64,000 nt of DNA, from the NCBI RefSeq assembly GCF_030694575.1, contig NZ_JAUYUS010000016.1, positions 40,510-104,509 on the forward strand, written 5' to 3'. The DNA comes from Parvibaculum sp. (lineage in GTDB: Bacteria; Pseudomonadota; Alphaproteobacteria; Parvibaculales; Parvibaculaceae). Under the pieces are notes generated by a model, which was not told where the DNA came from, did not search any database, and saw only the letters and a list, made by a program, of their open reading frames with translations. The position numbers were made by a program, and so were the translations under genes. The first letter of the stretch is position 1. Each line of letters begins with the position of its first letter. Shown piece after piece: positions 51,240 through 62,192 of this stretch.

Positions 51240-51677
51240 TCACACCACCGCCGTTCCGCTCTTCGCCGCATGTTCCGCAATCGTCGCGTCGAACTCGCCG
51301 AGAAGCGTGGCCCAGGCCGCATCCGTCTCCGACGTCCCCTCGTCGCCGAGCAAGTCGCGAAACGTCTCCATCACCACGTTGAAGAATGTCGCGAAGACGC
51401 GCGGCGGGATGCCGAAGCCGTCATGGTTGGTCATTTCGCTCTGGATCAGCACGGGCGCGTAGGCGCGCGGTCCCAGATAATCGAACACGCAGTCGAGCGC
51501 TTCCGACAGCATGTGCCCCCGTGCCTTCCCGTCCGTATCGAGCACGAACAGCGCCTCCATCTCCGGCTGCTGCTCGAACAGCCGCGCATAGACATGCGAG
51601 GCCGGATCGCCGGCGACATCCGCCACGCGCTCGATGGATTTTTCGATGAGTTGCTTTTCTTGTTCTGTCAGGCTCAT
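51240..51677 (-). CDS. Globin-like protein
   Basis: 145 aa, 'ASHVYARLFEQQPEMEALFVLDTDGKARGHMLSEALDCVFDYLG' globin-like. Confidence 0.65.
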   Translation of the reverse strand: MSLTEQEKQLIEKSIERVADVAGDPASHVYARLFEQQPEMEALFVLDTDGKARGHMLSEALDCVFDYLGPRAYAPVLIQSEMTNHDGFGIPPRVFATFFNVVMETFRDLLGDEGTSETDAAWATLLGEFDATIAEHAAKSGTAVV

Positions 51678-51767
51678 GGCGCGTTTCCCGTTCTTTTGGA
51701 AAACACTACACCATCAATGTCGTCCCGGCGAAAGCCGGGATCCATGGGCGTTTTGGCGCAGGCCCAA

Positions 51768-52505
51768 CTACCCGTAAAACACCCCGTGAAACCCCGTCCG
51801 GTCGAACGGCGCCCAGTCGTCTTCCGGTTGCGCGAGGCGGTCGGCGATGGCCCAGAGCACCAGCGGGTTGAAGCCCATGCCGATATGGGTGGCGGGCACT
51901 TCGATATTCTCCGTCTGCGGCGTTTCCCGTTCGCGGCAGGCTTCCCACGAAACGATGCCGTCGCTCTTCGAATAGATGGAGGTGCAGGGCACCGGCGGCG
52001 GCACGCGGCGGCGCGCGGCGGAGTCGGGCTTGCGGCTGCCGTCGATGCTGTAGTCCGAGCCGAAGGGGCTCCCCAGCGTCACGACCTGGCGCACGATGGA
52101 TGGAAATTCCCGCGCCAGTTCGCGCGCGAAAATCCCGCCAAGGCTCCAGCCGACAATGCTGATGCGCCGTCCGTAGCGCGCGGCCAGTTCCTGCAGCCGC
52201 GCGCGCAGGCGCTCATGCAGCTCCCGGCTCGGGCCCCAGTTGTGACCTTGCTTCCAGGGATGCGTCACATAGCCGAGTTCGTCGAGATAGCGGCGGATGA
52301 TGAAAGTCGATTCGTCGCCCGTCAGCACGCCCGGCAGCACGAGCACCGCATGGCCGTCGCCGCGCGGCGCCGCCAGCAGCGTGGGGAGCGCCGGCATCAG
52401 CGTGCCGAGTTCCGCGAAGATGCGCAGTTCGCCGAGATGCGACAGCCATCCCGGTTCGCGCGGTTCCTCGTCGTCATCGTCCAGATAATCGATGGAATAT
52501 GTCAT
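51768..52505 (-). CDS. Alpha/beta hydrolase
   Basis: Nucleophile elbow 'ISIVGWSLGGIFARELA'. Confidence 0.85.
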   Translation of the reverse strand: MTYSIDYLDDDDEEPREPGWLSHLGELRIFAELGTLMPALPTLLAAPRGDGHAVLVLPGVLTGDESTFIIRRYLDELGYVTHPWKQGHNWGPSRELHERLRARLQELAARYGRRISIVGWSLGGIFARELAREFPSIVRQVVTLGSPFGSDYSIDGSRKPDSAARRRVPPPVPCTSIYSKSDGIVSWEACRERETPQTENIEVPATHIGMGFNPLVLWAIADRLAQPEDDWAPFDRTGFHGVFYG

Positions 52506-52605
52506 CCCCGGCCCCTTTACGCACCTTGGCCGAGCATACCGCATCGCAACATGGAAGGCGCAATGAATTTAAATTATTCCACACAGGGGATGGTGGAAAA
52601 GCCGA

Positions 52606-53535
52606 TCAATCCCTGCGACCGCCGTCATTGTGATCCGGGCACTCCTCCGGCTCGATCTGCACCGTCGCATGGCCGATGCCGAATTTTTCCGCCAGCCGCG
52701 TCTTGATGGCGTCGAGCGCGGTGCCTGCGTTTGCTTCCGGCTTCAACTGTGCATGCAGCGTCGCCACCGCGCGGTTGGAGCCGAGCGACCAGGCATGGAC
52801 GTGATGCACGTCGGCGAGGCCCTCGACATTTTCCATCAGGTCGTCGGCAATCGTCCGCCCGTCGGTGCCCGCCGGCGTTCCTTCCATCAGGATATGCGCG
52901 CTCTCCTTCGTGATGGCGATGGCGCTGCGGAGGATGAGAAGCGCCACCAGCACCGAGAGGATCGGATCGGCAATCGTGTAGCCGGTGAAAAGGATCACGA
53001 TGGCGGCGACAATGGCGGCGACGGAGCCGAGCATGTCGCCGAGCACATGGAGCGCCGCGCCGCGCATGTTGAGATTGTTTTCTCCGCCGTGAAGCAGCGT
53101 GAACGCAACGATGTTGACGGCGAGTCCCGCCGCCGCGATGACAAGCATCGGCCCGCCGAGAACGGGCGCGGGCTCCATGATGCGGCCCACGGCCTCGAAG
53201 AAAATCCAGAGGACCACGCCGATCATCACGATGCCGTTCGCGAAGGCGGCGAGGATTTCCGCGCGCGCATAGCCATAGGAATGGGCGACGTCGGCCGGGC
53301 GGCGGGCAAACCGCGTCGCCATCCAGGCAAGCATCAGCGCGCCCGTGTCGGTCAGCATGTGTCCCGCATCGGCGATCAGCGCCAGCGAGCCGGAGAAGAT
53401 GCCACCCAGCGCCTCCACCACCATGAAGCCGCCCGTCAGCCACATGGCCAGCATCACCCGGCGCTCGTTGCCGAGCCCGTGGGCGTGGCCGTGTGTGCCG
53501 TGATCGTGCGAATGGTTATGTTGATGTGCAGTCAT
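52606..53535 (-). CDS. Cation diffusion facilitator (CDF) transporter
   Basis: His-rich N-term, 'SLALIADAGHMLTDTGALMLAWMA', C-terminal cytoplasmic domain. Confidence 0.95.
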   Translation of the reverse strand: MTAHQHNHSHDHGTHGHAHGLGNERRVMLAMWLTGGFMVVEALGGIFSGSLALIADAGHMLTDTGALMLAWMATRFARRPADVAHSYGYARAEILAAFANGIVMIGVVLWIFFEAVGRIMEPAPVLGGPMLVIAAAGLAVNIVAFTLLHGGENNLNMRGAALHVLGDMLGSVAAIVAAIVILFTGYTIADPILSVLVALLILRSAIAITKESAHILMEGTPAGTDGRTIADDLMENVEGLADVHHVHAWSLGSNRAVATLHAQLKPEANAGTALDAIKTRLAEKFGIGHATVQIEPEECPDHNDGGRRD

Positions 53536-53539
53536 CCCG

Positions 53540-53705
53540 CTTTCCTTCCACCCTCCCCCCGTGGGAGGGTCAAACGGCTGCAAGCCGTTTGGGGAGGGGG
53601 GCTCCGCTCTCCTCCAACGACGCGCTTTCGATTCAGCTGCCGCTGCAACCCCTCCCCGAAATTCGCTTCGCAAATTTCGACCCTCCCACAGGGGGAGGGT
53701 GGGAA
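53540..53705. repeat. Inverted-repeat element, family C
   Basis: ccaccctccccccgtgggagggtcaaacggctgcaagccgtttggggaggg ... cccctccccgaaattcgcttcgcaaatttcgaccctcccacagggggagggtgg. Confidence 0.7.
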
Positions 53706-53719
53706 GAGATATGCCATGC

Positions 53720-54061
53720 TCATTCCGCGTCCTCGTTCACATGCGCGATCATGTCGGCGATGACATGCGCTACATGCTGATCGTGGATCATGTAGAAAAT
53801 CTGCTTGCCGCGCCGGTCCGCCGTCACCAGCCGCGCCGCGCGCAGCAGCCGCAGATGGTGGCTTACCAGCGAAAGCGAGAGGCCGAGCGCCTCCGCGATC
53901 TCGCCCACCGAGCGCGGTCCCTCCAGCGTCGCGATCACGATGCGCAGCCGGCTCGGGTCGCCCAGCATCTTGAACATGTCGGCCAGCTCGATCGTCTTGT
54001 CGTCGCGCAGCGACGGGATGGGTGAGGGGGCATGTTTTTTCAGACCTGCGGCGGAAGCCAT
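53720..54061 (-). CDS. ArsR/SmtB-family metalloregulator
   Basis: ArsR HTH 'LGDPSRLRIVIATLEGPRSVGEIAEALGLSLSLVSHHLRLLRAARLV' and alpha5-type metal motif D-x-H-x10-H-x2-E. Confidence 0.9.
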   Translation of the reverse strand: MASAAGLKKHAPSPIPSLRDDKTIELADMFKMLGDPSRLRIVIATLEGPRSVGEIAEALGLSLSLVSHHLRLLRAARLVTADRRGKQIFYMIHDQHVAHVIADMIAHVNEDAE

Positions 54062-54076
54062 ACGGTAAGCTTTCAA

Positions 54077-54092
54077 TTGAACAACTGTTCAA
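54077..54092. promoter_or_regulatory. SmtB/CzrA-type operator
   Basis: TTGAACA-ac-TGTTCAA, 16 bp upstream of the regulator ATG. Confidence 0.7.
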
Positions 54093-54136
54093 GTGTTATC
54101 AGAAGACGGCAGGCTTGGCAATCCTCTTCAAATCGT

Positions 54137-54220
54137 CATTGCGAGCGCAGCGAAGCAATCCAGGGGCGACAGAGCAAGCGGTCCTGGATTGCTTCGTCGC
54201 TTCGCTCCTCGCAATGACGA
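54137..54220. repeat. Palindromic REP-like element, family A
   Basis: cgtcattgcgagcgcagcgaagcaatccagg ... cctggattgcttcgtcgcttcgctcctcgcaatgacg. Confidence 0.7.
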
Positions 54221-54287
54221 AACAGGGGGTGTGTCACATCCAATACCCAATGTGCTAAACCCCCTCCGTCCAACCTCCGGAGGCTCC

Positions 54288-55493
54288 ATGCGCATCGGCA
54301 CACCGCTTTCCCCTTCCGCATTCCGCGTCATGCTTCTCGGCTCGGGCGAGCTCGGCAAGGAAGTCGCGATCGAGCTGCAGCGGCTCGGCGTCGAGGTGAT
54401 CGCTGTCGACCGCTACGAGAATGCGCCGGCGCATCAGGTCGCGCATCGCAGCCACGTCATCGCCATGACGGATGGACACGCGCTTCGCGCGCTGGTCGAG
54501 AAGGAGCGTCCGCATCTCATTGTGCCGGAGATCGAGGCCATCGCGACGGACGAACTGGCGCGCATCGAGGCGGACGGGCTCGCCGAAGTGATCCCGACCG
54601 CGCGCGCCGCGCAGCTCACCATGAACCGCGAGGGCATCCGCCGCCTCGCGGCGGAAGAACTCGGGCTTCCCGTCTCGCCCTATGCCTTCGCCTCCACGGC
54701 GCAGGAACTGAAGGATGCAATAGCGGCAGGCATCGGATTTCCCTGCTTCGTGAAGCCGGTCATGTCGTCCTCCGGCAAGGGGCAGAGCCTGCTGCATTCC
54801 GAAGAGGACATCCGCAAAGCCTGGGACTATGCGATGGCGGGCGGCCGCGTCGAAACTCCGCGCGTCATCGTCGAAGGGCTGATCGACTTCGACTACGAGA
54901 TCACGCAGCTCACCGTTCGAGCGCGAGGCGAGGGCGGCGAGATCGAAACGCAGTTCTGCGCGCCGGTTGGCCATCGACAGGTCAAGGGCGATTATGTCGA
55001 AAGCTGGCAGCCGCAGAAAATGAGCGGCAAGGCGCTCGCCGCCTCGCGCGACATCGCGGCGAAGGTTACGGCGGCGCTGGGCGGACGCGGTATTTTCGGC
55101 GTCGAGCTTTTCGTGAAGGGCGACATGGTCTGGTTTTCGGAAGTGAGCCCGCGACCGCACGACACCGGCCTCGTCACGCTCATCACGCAATATCAGAGCG
55201 AGTTTGCGCTCCATGCCCGCGCGATCCTCGGTCTCCCCGTCACCGTCGACACGATCTCGCCCGGCGCCAGTGCCGTCATCTATGGCGGGCTCGAAGAGAA
55301 GGGCATCGCCTTCGAGGGCGTCGAGGCGGCGCTCGCGCTGCCCGGCACCGACATCCGCCTGTTCGGCAAGCCGGAATCCTTCGAGCGCCGCCGCATGGGT
55401 GTCGCACTCGCCCGCGCCGCCGATACGGACGAGGCGCGCAAGGTGGCGAAGCAGGCGGCGGATGCCGTCAGACCTGTCTCCGGTACAAAATAA
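54288..55493 (+). CDS. purT: Formate-dependent phosphoribosylglycinamide formyltransferase
   Basis: '[44 protein letters not shown]', '[14 protein letters not shown]'. Confidence 0.97.
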   Translation: MRIGTPLSPSAFRVMLLGSGELGKEVAIELQRLGVEVIAVDRYENAPAHQVAHRSHVIAMTDGHALRALVEKERPHLIVPEIEAIATDELARIEADGLAEVIPTARAAQLTMNREGIRRLAAEELGLPVSPYAFASTAQELKDAIAAGIGFPCFVKPVMSSSGKGQSLLHSEEDIRKAWDYAMAGGRVETPRVIVEGLIDFDYEITQLTVRARGEGGEIETQFCAPVGHRQVKGDYVESWQPQKMSGKALAASRDIAAKVTAALGGRGIFGVELFVKGDMVWFSEVSPRPHDTGLVTLITQYQSEFALHARAILGLPVTVDTISPGASAVIYGGLEEKGIAFEGVEAALALPGTDIRLFGKPESFERRRMGVALARAADTDEARKVAKQAADAVRPVSGTK

Positions 55494-55501
55494 ATCTCGT
55501 T
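55465..55501 (+). repeat. 37-bp direct repeat, copy 1 (purT 3' end)
   Basis: ccgtcagacctgtctccggtacaaaataaatctcgtt; 34/37 identical to 56737-56773. Confidence 0.85.
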
Positions 55502-55599
55502 CGTCTGAAGTATGGCATGCTCGCAAAGCGGACATTCGCTCATGTCCGATGCGACCCCGGTTGGCCTGACCCAAAGCGTTTGTCGAGGAGGTTCCGTAC

Positions 55600-56364
55600 A
55601 TGTCGAGAACAAGTCGACTATTCGAGCTGCTCGGCGTGTTACGCGCACGCAGGATGCCCGTTACAGCCCCCGATCTCGCGCGCGAACTTGGTGTCTCGCC
55701 GCGGAGTATATACCGCGACATCGACACGTTGCGTTCGATAGGGGCGCCTATCGAAGGGCAAGCGGGTATCGGCTATTGTTTGAAAGAAGGCTTTTTTCTT
55801 CCGGAGCTCGCATTTTCGCCCGATGAACTCGACGCGTTGGCTCTCGGTCTGGGCTGGGTGCGGCAGCGGGCTGATCCTGCCTTGGCACGATGCAGCGAAA
55901 GCGCCTTGGCAAAAATACTTTCCGCGAAAAACAACGGCTCAACGAGCGCCCAATCACCCGCTGTCGTAACGGCGGCCTCGACGTCTGAGCCCGCGGACCC
56001 TCCGCAGGCCGCTCTGTTGCGGGATGCTATCCGCCGGCAACGGAAAGTTGCGATCGGCTATGAAGACGCGCAAGGTGCGTTATCGGATCGTATCGTCTGG
56101 CCGATCACCATCGTCTATTTCGACGATGTCCGTATATTGGCGGCCTGGTGCGAACGCAGATATGCCTTCCGTCATTTCCGCATCGATCGTTTGCGTGTGA
56201 AAACGATTTTGGAGGAACGCTACCCCGGGAGACGTCAATCGATCGTGACGCAGTGGCGGCAGCAGGATCGCGACTGGCGTTCGATGCTGACAATTTCTGA
56301 CACACCGGCACGCTACCAATCGGCGGGTGCCCTTACCGTCGGTGCCATGTCAGAGGAAAGATAA
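55600..56364 (+). CDS. HTH/WYL-domain regulator (YafY-like)
   Basis: 'RTSRLFELLGVLRARRMPVTAPDLARELGVSPRSIYRDIDTLRSIGAPIEGQAGIGYCL' and WYL-like C-terminus. Confidence 0.9.
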   Translation: MSRTSRLFELLGVLRARRMPVTAPDLARELGVSPRSIYRDIDTLRSIGAPIEGQAGIGYCLKEGFFLPELAFSPDELDALALGLGWVRQRADPALARCSESALAKILSAKNNGSTSAQSPAVVTAASTSEPADPPQAALLRDAIRRQRKVAIGYEDAQGALSDRIVWPITIVYFDDVRILAAWCERRYAFRHFRIDRLRVKTILEERYPGRRQSIVTQWRQQDRDWRSMLTISDTPARYQSAGALTVGAMSEER

Positions 56365-56736
56365 ATGGTTTCATTTTCACCTGCCGCCTTCGAGGCCTTT
56401 CTGGCCGAAGACGACGATTCAGCCGTCGTAATGTTGAACCTCCTGCGGTTCGCGCCGGATGGCGGGCGGGAGAGATATTTGGAATACCTGCAAATGGCCA
56501 AGCCGATTCTCGCTCGATTTGGTGCGAAAATCCTTTTCGGCGGCGATGGTCTGCCGGTGCTCACGACGGGGCAGGCGCAGGAATGGGATGCCGCCGTGCT
56601 GGTTCAATATCCACGTCGATCTGCATTCAAGAGTATGGTTGACGATCCGGAATACCGGATTGCATTCAACGTCGGACAAGCAGCAATTGCCGATGTCGTG
56701 CTTCAACCTTTGAGGCATATCGATGGTTTGATGTAA
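56365..56736 (+). CDS. DUF1330-like protein
   Basis: 'VVMLNLLRFAPDGGRERYLEYLQMAKPILARFGAKILFGGDG'. Confidence 0.75.
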   Translation: MVSFSPAAFEAFLAEDDDSAVVMLNLLRFAPDGGRERYLEYLQMAKPILARFGAKILFGGDGLPVLTTGQAQEWDAAVLVQYPRRSAFKSMVDDPEYRIAFNVGQAAIADVVLQPLRHIDGLM

Positions 56737-56773
56737 CCGTCAGACCTGTCTCCGGCGCAAAATAAATTTCGTT
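56737..56773 (+). repeat. 37-bp direct repeat, copy 2
   Basis: ccgtcagacctgtctccggcgcaaaataaatttcgtt, starts right after the stop of the 56365 gene. Confidence 0.85.
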
Positions 56774-56858
56774 TTCCGGCTTCCATTCCCTCGCAGTTCT
56801 GTTGCGCGAGGGCTATCTCTTCCGCCATGTTGACGGGGCCCGTTCCGGGCATCGGTTC

Positions 56859-57821
56859 ATGGAGCACGGATTGACCTATCTCTTTCTCGTCGTCGGCCTT
56901 CTGCTGCTTCTCGGTGGGGCGGAGTTTCTGGTCAAGGGCGCGGCGGGGCTGGCCACGCGCCTCGGCGTCTCGCCCTTCCTCATCGGCCTCACGCTGGTCG
57001 GCTTCGGCACCTCCTCGCCGGAGCTTGTCGCCAGTCTCGAAGGCGCCTTCCAGGGCTATCCGGGCATCGCCGTCGGCAATGTCGTCGGCTCCAACATTGC
57101 CAACATCCTGCTCATCCTCGGCATTGCCGGTCTCGTCTTTCCGATGACGGTGGATCGCGGGGCGCTGAAGCGCGATGGCGCAATGCTTCTGATCGCAGCC
57201 GTCGCGATGGTCGCCGCCTGCGTCTACGGCGCCCTGTCGCGGGAAGTCGGGTTCGGCTTTCTCGCGCTCCTCGCGGTCTATCTCGTCTACACCTGCCGCG
57301 CCGACCGCAAGGGGCAGGACGGCACCGCGAAGCTCCATGCCGCCGAAGCCGAGTTCCTGAAGCCGGGGCGGAAGATGGCGCTCTTCGTCGAGATCGTCAT
57401 GGCGCTGGGCGGTCTTGTCGCGCTGGTCGCCGGCGCCTCGCTGCTCGTCGACAGCGCCGTCGAGATCGCGACGGCGTTCGGCCTCTCCGATTCCGTGATC
57501 GGCCTCACCCTGGTCGCCATCGGCACCTCGCTGCCGGAAGTCGCGACCTCCGTCCTCGCCGCCTTCCGGCGCAAATCGGACATCGCCATCGGCAACGTCA
57601 TCGGCTCCAACATCTTCAACGTCTTCGGCATTGCCGGTACCGTTGCGGCCGTGCAGCCGATTCCGGTTCCGGCCGACATTGCCTCCTTCGACATCTGGGT
57701 CATGGCTGCTGCCTCGGTCCTCTTTCTCGTCTTCGCGTGGACGGGCGCGCGGATCGGACGGGGGGAGGCGCTTCTGTTGCTGGCCGGCTACGGGGCTTAT
57801 GTGACGTTTTTATTGCAGTAG
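56859..57821 (+). CDS. Calcium/sodium antiporter (YrbG-like)
   Basis: Two alpha repeats 'GFGTSSPELVASLEGAF' and 'AIGTSLPEVATSVLAAF', 'GNVVGSNIANILLILG'. Confidence 0.95.
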   Translation: MEHGLTYLFLVVGLLLLLGGAEFLVKGAAGLATRLGVSPFLIGLTLVGFGTSSPELVASLEGAFQGYPGIAVGNVVGSNIANILLILGIAGLVFPMTVDRGALKRDGAMLLIAAVAMVAACVYGALSREVGFGFLALLAVYLVYTCRADRKGQDGTAKLHAAEAEFLKPGRKMALFVEIVMALGGLVALVAGASLLVDSAVEIATAFGLSDSVIGLTLVAIGTSLPEVATSVLAAFRRKSDIAIGNVIGSNIFNVFGIAGTVAAVQPIPVPADIASFDIWVMAAASVLFLVFAWTGARIGRGEALLLLAGYGAYVTFLLQ

Positions 57822-57907
57822 TGTGACAGTCGACCCCTTCATTTCCGCAAACTGCCTTTTGCATTTCCGCATTTCATCTCGTTTGACGAGGCGCTATCCT
57901 CTCTTCC

Positions 57908-58867
57908 ATGAACTGGGATGACCTGAGATTCTTCCTTGCCGTAGCGGCAGCGGGCAGTCTTTCCGGCGCGGGGCAACAGCTTGGCGTCAACACGACCACC
58001 GTTTTGCGTCGCGTGGCCTCCCTCGAGGACGATCTCGGCGCCCGCCTGTTCGAGCGCGAGCGTACTGGCTACCGCCTGACAGCCGCCGGCGAGAAGCTCG
58101 TCGAGGCTCTGGAGCCCGTGGATCGGCGGCTTTCCGCCCTTCCGCGCGATTTTGAGGCGGCGGGCGAGGGGGCCGAGGGCTCGGTTCGCCTCGCGGCCGG
58201 CGAGGTCGTCGCCACCCGCCTCCTGGCCGTCGAACTTCCGTCCTTCCGGCGCGCGCATCCGGGTCTCGAACTCGAAATCCTGACCGATCCGCGCTTCGGC
58301 TCGCTGGGGCCGGCGCCGAGAATAGGTAATCCGCTCAAGGATGTAGACGTCGCGGTCCGTCTCGCGCGTCCTACCCAGGGCGACATGCTGATGCGCAAGA
58401 TCGGCGACATGGCATACGGGCTTTATGCTTCCACCGCCTATCTCGAAACGCGCGGCCGGCCCCATCACATGCAGGACATCGCCGGCCACGATCTCATCGG
58501 CTTCCCGCGCTCGGAAACGCCGCTCGGTCCGGTGTGGTGGTTCTCCCGCGCGGAGAAGTCGGGCCGCGTCGCGCTTCGCTCGTCGAGCGTCGAGGCGCGC
58601 GCGGAGGCGGCGCGCGGCGGCCTCGGACTTGCCGCCTTGCCCTGCATCGTCGGCGATGTCGATCCGGGGCTCGAACGTGTGTTCGGTCCCGACGTATTGG
58701 GCTCGCTCGAAATGTGGCTCATGGCGCGTAACGATCTTGCCCAGCTTGCGCATGTTCGCGCCGTTATGGAATTCATCGTGGATGCAGTGAAGAGGCACCG
58801 GGCGCGGATCGAGGGGCGCGAACACGAGGTCCGGGAGCTGCCACAGCGATCTCGTCCAAACCCTTGA
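57908..58867 (+). CDS. LysR family regulator
   Basis: 'MNWDDLRFFLAVAAAGSLSGAGQQLGVNTTTVLRRVASLEDDLGARLFERERTGYRLT'. Confidence 0.95.
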   Translation: MNWDDLRFFLAVAAAGSLSGAGQQLGVNTTTVLRRVASLEDDLGARLFERERTGYRLTAAGEKLVEALEPVDRRLSALPRDFEAAGEGAEGSVRLAAGEVVATRLLAVELPSFRRAHPGLELEILTDPRFGSLGPAPRIGNPLKDVDVAVRLARPTQGDMLMRKIGDMAYGLYASTAYLETRGRPHHMQDIAGHDLIGFPRSETPLGPVWWFSRAEKSGRVALRSSSVEARAEAARGGLGLAALPCIVGDVDPGLERVFGPDVLGSLEMWLMARNDLAQLAHVRAVMEFIVDAVKRHRARIEGREHEVRELPQRSRPNP

Positions 58868-59190
58868 AAACCCGTCGAAATTCGGCGGGGCCCATTGCTT
58901 TTGCGCGAGGTTTCAGCGTAAAAACCTTGTGCTGATGCGGGACCGGTTAGCCTTAACGCGCTCTTAGTTTTCTGGCCGCTATGGTTAGCGCCGCGTTGGC
59001 TGCGGGCGCGTGCCCGCATTGAAATCGAAGACGGCGATTCGCGAAATTCCGGTTCGGAAATCCGCGGGCGAGGCGGACGGAGACAATGATGGCCCGGTTG
59101 ACCGCAAGCGAGGCGATGGAGGCGAGGAACTTTGCGCCGCGCCTGCCGCTCGCCGCCGGTTTTGCCTCAGTTTCGTCGCAGATCGTTCGT

Positions 59191-59269
59191 ATGCTGAGAA
59201 TCGGTGAGGTCCTTCTCCTTAGCCGCCCCTGAGCGCCGTTACCGGAAAGTGGAAGCGGGCTCTCAGGGG
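59191..59269 (+). promoter_or_regulatory. Candidate leucine leader peptide and hairpin upstream of leuA
   Basis: ORF 59191-59232 MLRIGEVLLLSRP*; stop overlaps CCCCTGAG (59226-59233), which is complementary to CTCAGGGG (59262-59269). Confidence 0.45.
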
Positions 59270-60913
59270 ATGCAAGACAAGATCAACCGAGACAGAACCG
59301 CAGACCGCCGGACGGGCGCGGGAGACGAGAAAGACCGGACTGTGACCGCAAACGCTGACGAGACCATGCCCCACGACAATGTTCTGATTTTCGACACCAC
59401 GCTTCGCGACGGCGAGCAGTCGCCCGGCGCATCGATGACGCTTGACGAAAAACTGCTGGTGGCGGAGCTGCTCGACGCGATGGGCGTCGATGTGATCGAA
59501 GCCGGCTTTCCCATTGCGTCGAATGGCGATTTCGAGTCCGTGCGCGAAGTTTCGAAAGTCGTGAAGAACGCCGTCGTCTGCGGCCTCGCCCGGGCCGGCG
59601 CAAAGGACATCGAGCGCGCCGCGGAAGCCTTGCAGCCCGCGCAGCGCGGCCGCATCCATACTTTCATTTCGACCAGCCCCGTGCACATGAAGCACAAGCT
59701 TCAGATGGAGCCGGAAGCCGTGCTGGATGCGGTGATCGCCAGCGTCTCGCTTGCACGCAATCTCGTCGACAACGTCGAATGGTCGCCGGAAGACGCGACA
59801 CGCACGGACCATGACTTTCTCTGCCGGTGCGTGGAAGCCGCGATCAAGGCCGGTGCGACTACAATCAACATTCCCGACACCGTCGGATATACGATACCGA
59901 GCGAATATGGTGCGCTGATCGCGATGCTGCGCGAGCGGGTGCCCAATATCGACCGTGCGGTGATCTCGACGCATTGCCACAACGATCTGGGCCTTGCGGT
60001 CGCGAATTCACTCGCCGGCGTTGCCGCCGGCGCGCGGCAGGTCGAATGCACGATCAATGGCATCGGTGAGCGGGCAGGGAATGCCGCGCTTGAGGAAATC
60101 GTGATGGCGCTCAAGGTCCGGCGGGATCTGATGCCCTACGACACCGGTATCGACACGACGATGCTTGCGCGAGCCTCGAAGCTCGTTTCCTCGGTCACGG
60201 CCTTTCCCGTCCAGTATAACAAGGCCATCGTCGGTCAGAACGCCTTCGCGCACGAGTCCGGCATCCATCAGGACGGTATGCTGAAGAACAACCAGACCTA
60301 CGAGATCATGACGCCGGAAAGCGTCGGCATCACCAAGTCTTCTCTCGTGATGGGCAAGCATTCGGGCCGTCATGCGTTCCGCGAAAAGCTGCGCGAGCTC
60401 GGATACGATCTCGGGCAGAACGCCATGCAGGATGCCTTCAACCGCTTCAAGGACCTCGCGGACAAGAAGAAGCATGTGTTCGACGACGATATCGTCGCGC
60501 TGGTGGACGATGAAGTCGCCCGCGGCAACGACCGCATTCGCGTCGCGTCGCTTCGCGTCATCGCCGGTTCGGAGGGGCCGCAGGAGGCGACGCTGGACCT
60601 CGTGGTCGATGGGGTTTCGGAGAAGGTCACCTGCACCGGCGACGGTCCGGTCGACGCCACTTTCAATGCCATCAAGGCGATCTTCCCGCACGATGCGCGG
60701 CTGCAGCTCTATCAGGTGCATGCCGTGACGGCGGGAACGGACGCGCAGGCGGAAGTGAGCGTGCGGCTGGAGGAGGCGGGCAAGACCGTCACGGGCCGGG
60801 CTGCCGATACCGACACACTAGTCGCGTCCGCACGGGCTTATGTCAGTGCGCTCAACAAATTGCTCGTCAAACGCGAGAAGGCGGCGCCTTCCGCGTGGGT
60901 GGCGTCGAGCTAA
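59270..60913 (+). CDS. leuA: 2-isopropylmalate synthase
   Basis: 'VLIFDTTLRDGEQSPGASMTLDEKLLVAELLDAMGVDVIEAGFP'; start uncertain (alternative ATG at 59368). Confidence 0.95.
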   Translation: MQDKINRDRTADRRTGAGDEKDRTVTANADETMPHDNVLIFDTTLRDGEQSPGASMTLDEKLLVAELLDAMGVDVIEAGFPIASNGDFESVREVSKVVKNAVVCGLARAGAKDIERAAEALQPAQRGRIHTFISTSPVHMKHKLQMEPEAVLDAVIASVSLARNLVDNVEWSPEDATRTDHDFLCRCVEAAIKAGATTINIPDTVGYTIPSEYGALIAMLRERVPNIDRAVISTHCHNDLGLAVANSLAGVAAGARQVECTINGIGERAGNAALEEIVMALKVRRDLMPYDTGIDTTMLARASKLVSSVTAFPVQYNKAIVGQNAFAHESGIHQDGMLKNNQTYEIMTPESVGITKSSLVMGKHSGRHAFREKLRELGYDLGQNAMQDAFNRFKDLADKKKHVFDDDIVALVDDEVARGNDRIRVASLRVIAGSEGPQEATLDLVVDGVSEKVTCTGDGPVDATFNAIKAIFPHDARLQLYQVHAVTAGTDAQAEVSVRLEEAGKTVTGRAADTDTLVASARAYVSALNKLLVKREKAAPSAWVASS

Positions 60914-60922
60914 CCGGGGAAT

Positions 60923-60947
60923 GGCGGAAGGGGTCCGCCGTTCTTTT
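60923..60947 (+). terminator. Possible terminator after leuA
   Basis: GGCGGA-agggg-TCCGCC gttctttt. Confidence 0.55.
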
Positions 60948-61013
60948 CCTGATTTGCGGCCGGTTTCCGGACGCGTCTTAACAAAAAAGCCACTTTGAGT
61001 GGCGCATTATTAA

Positions 61014-62111
<1,098 letters not shown>

Positions 62112-62192
62112 AATACCGGGACCGGGGTTCCCGGCGGGTAGCGTCTGACAGGAGCGGGCGGGCCGGCCTTGGCGAGAGAGCAGTAAGTCGTA

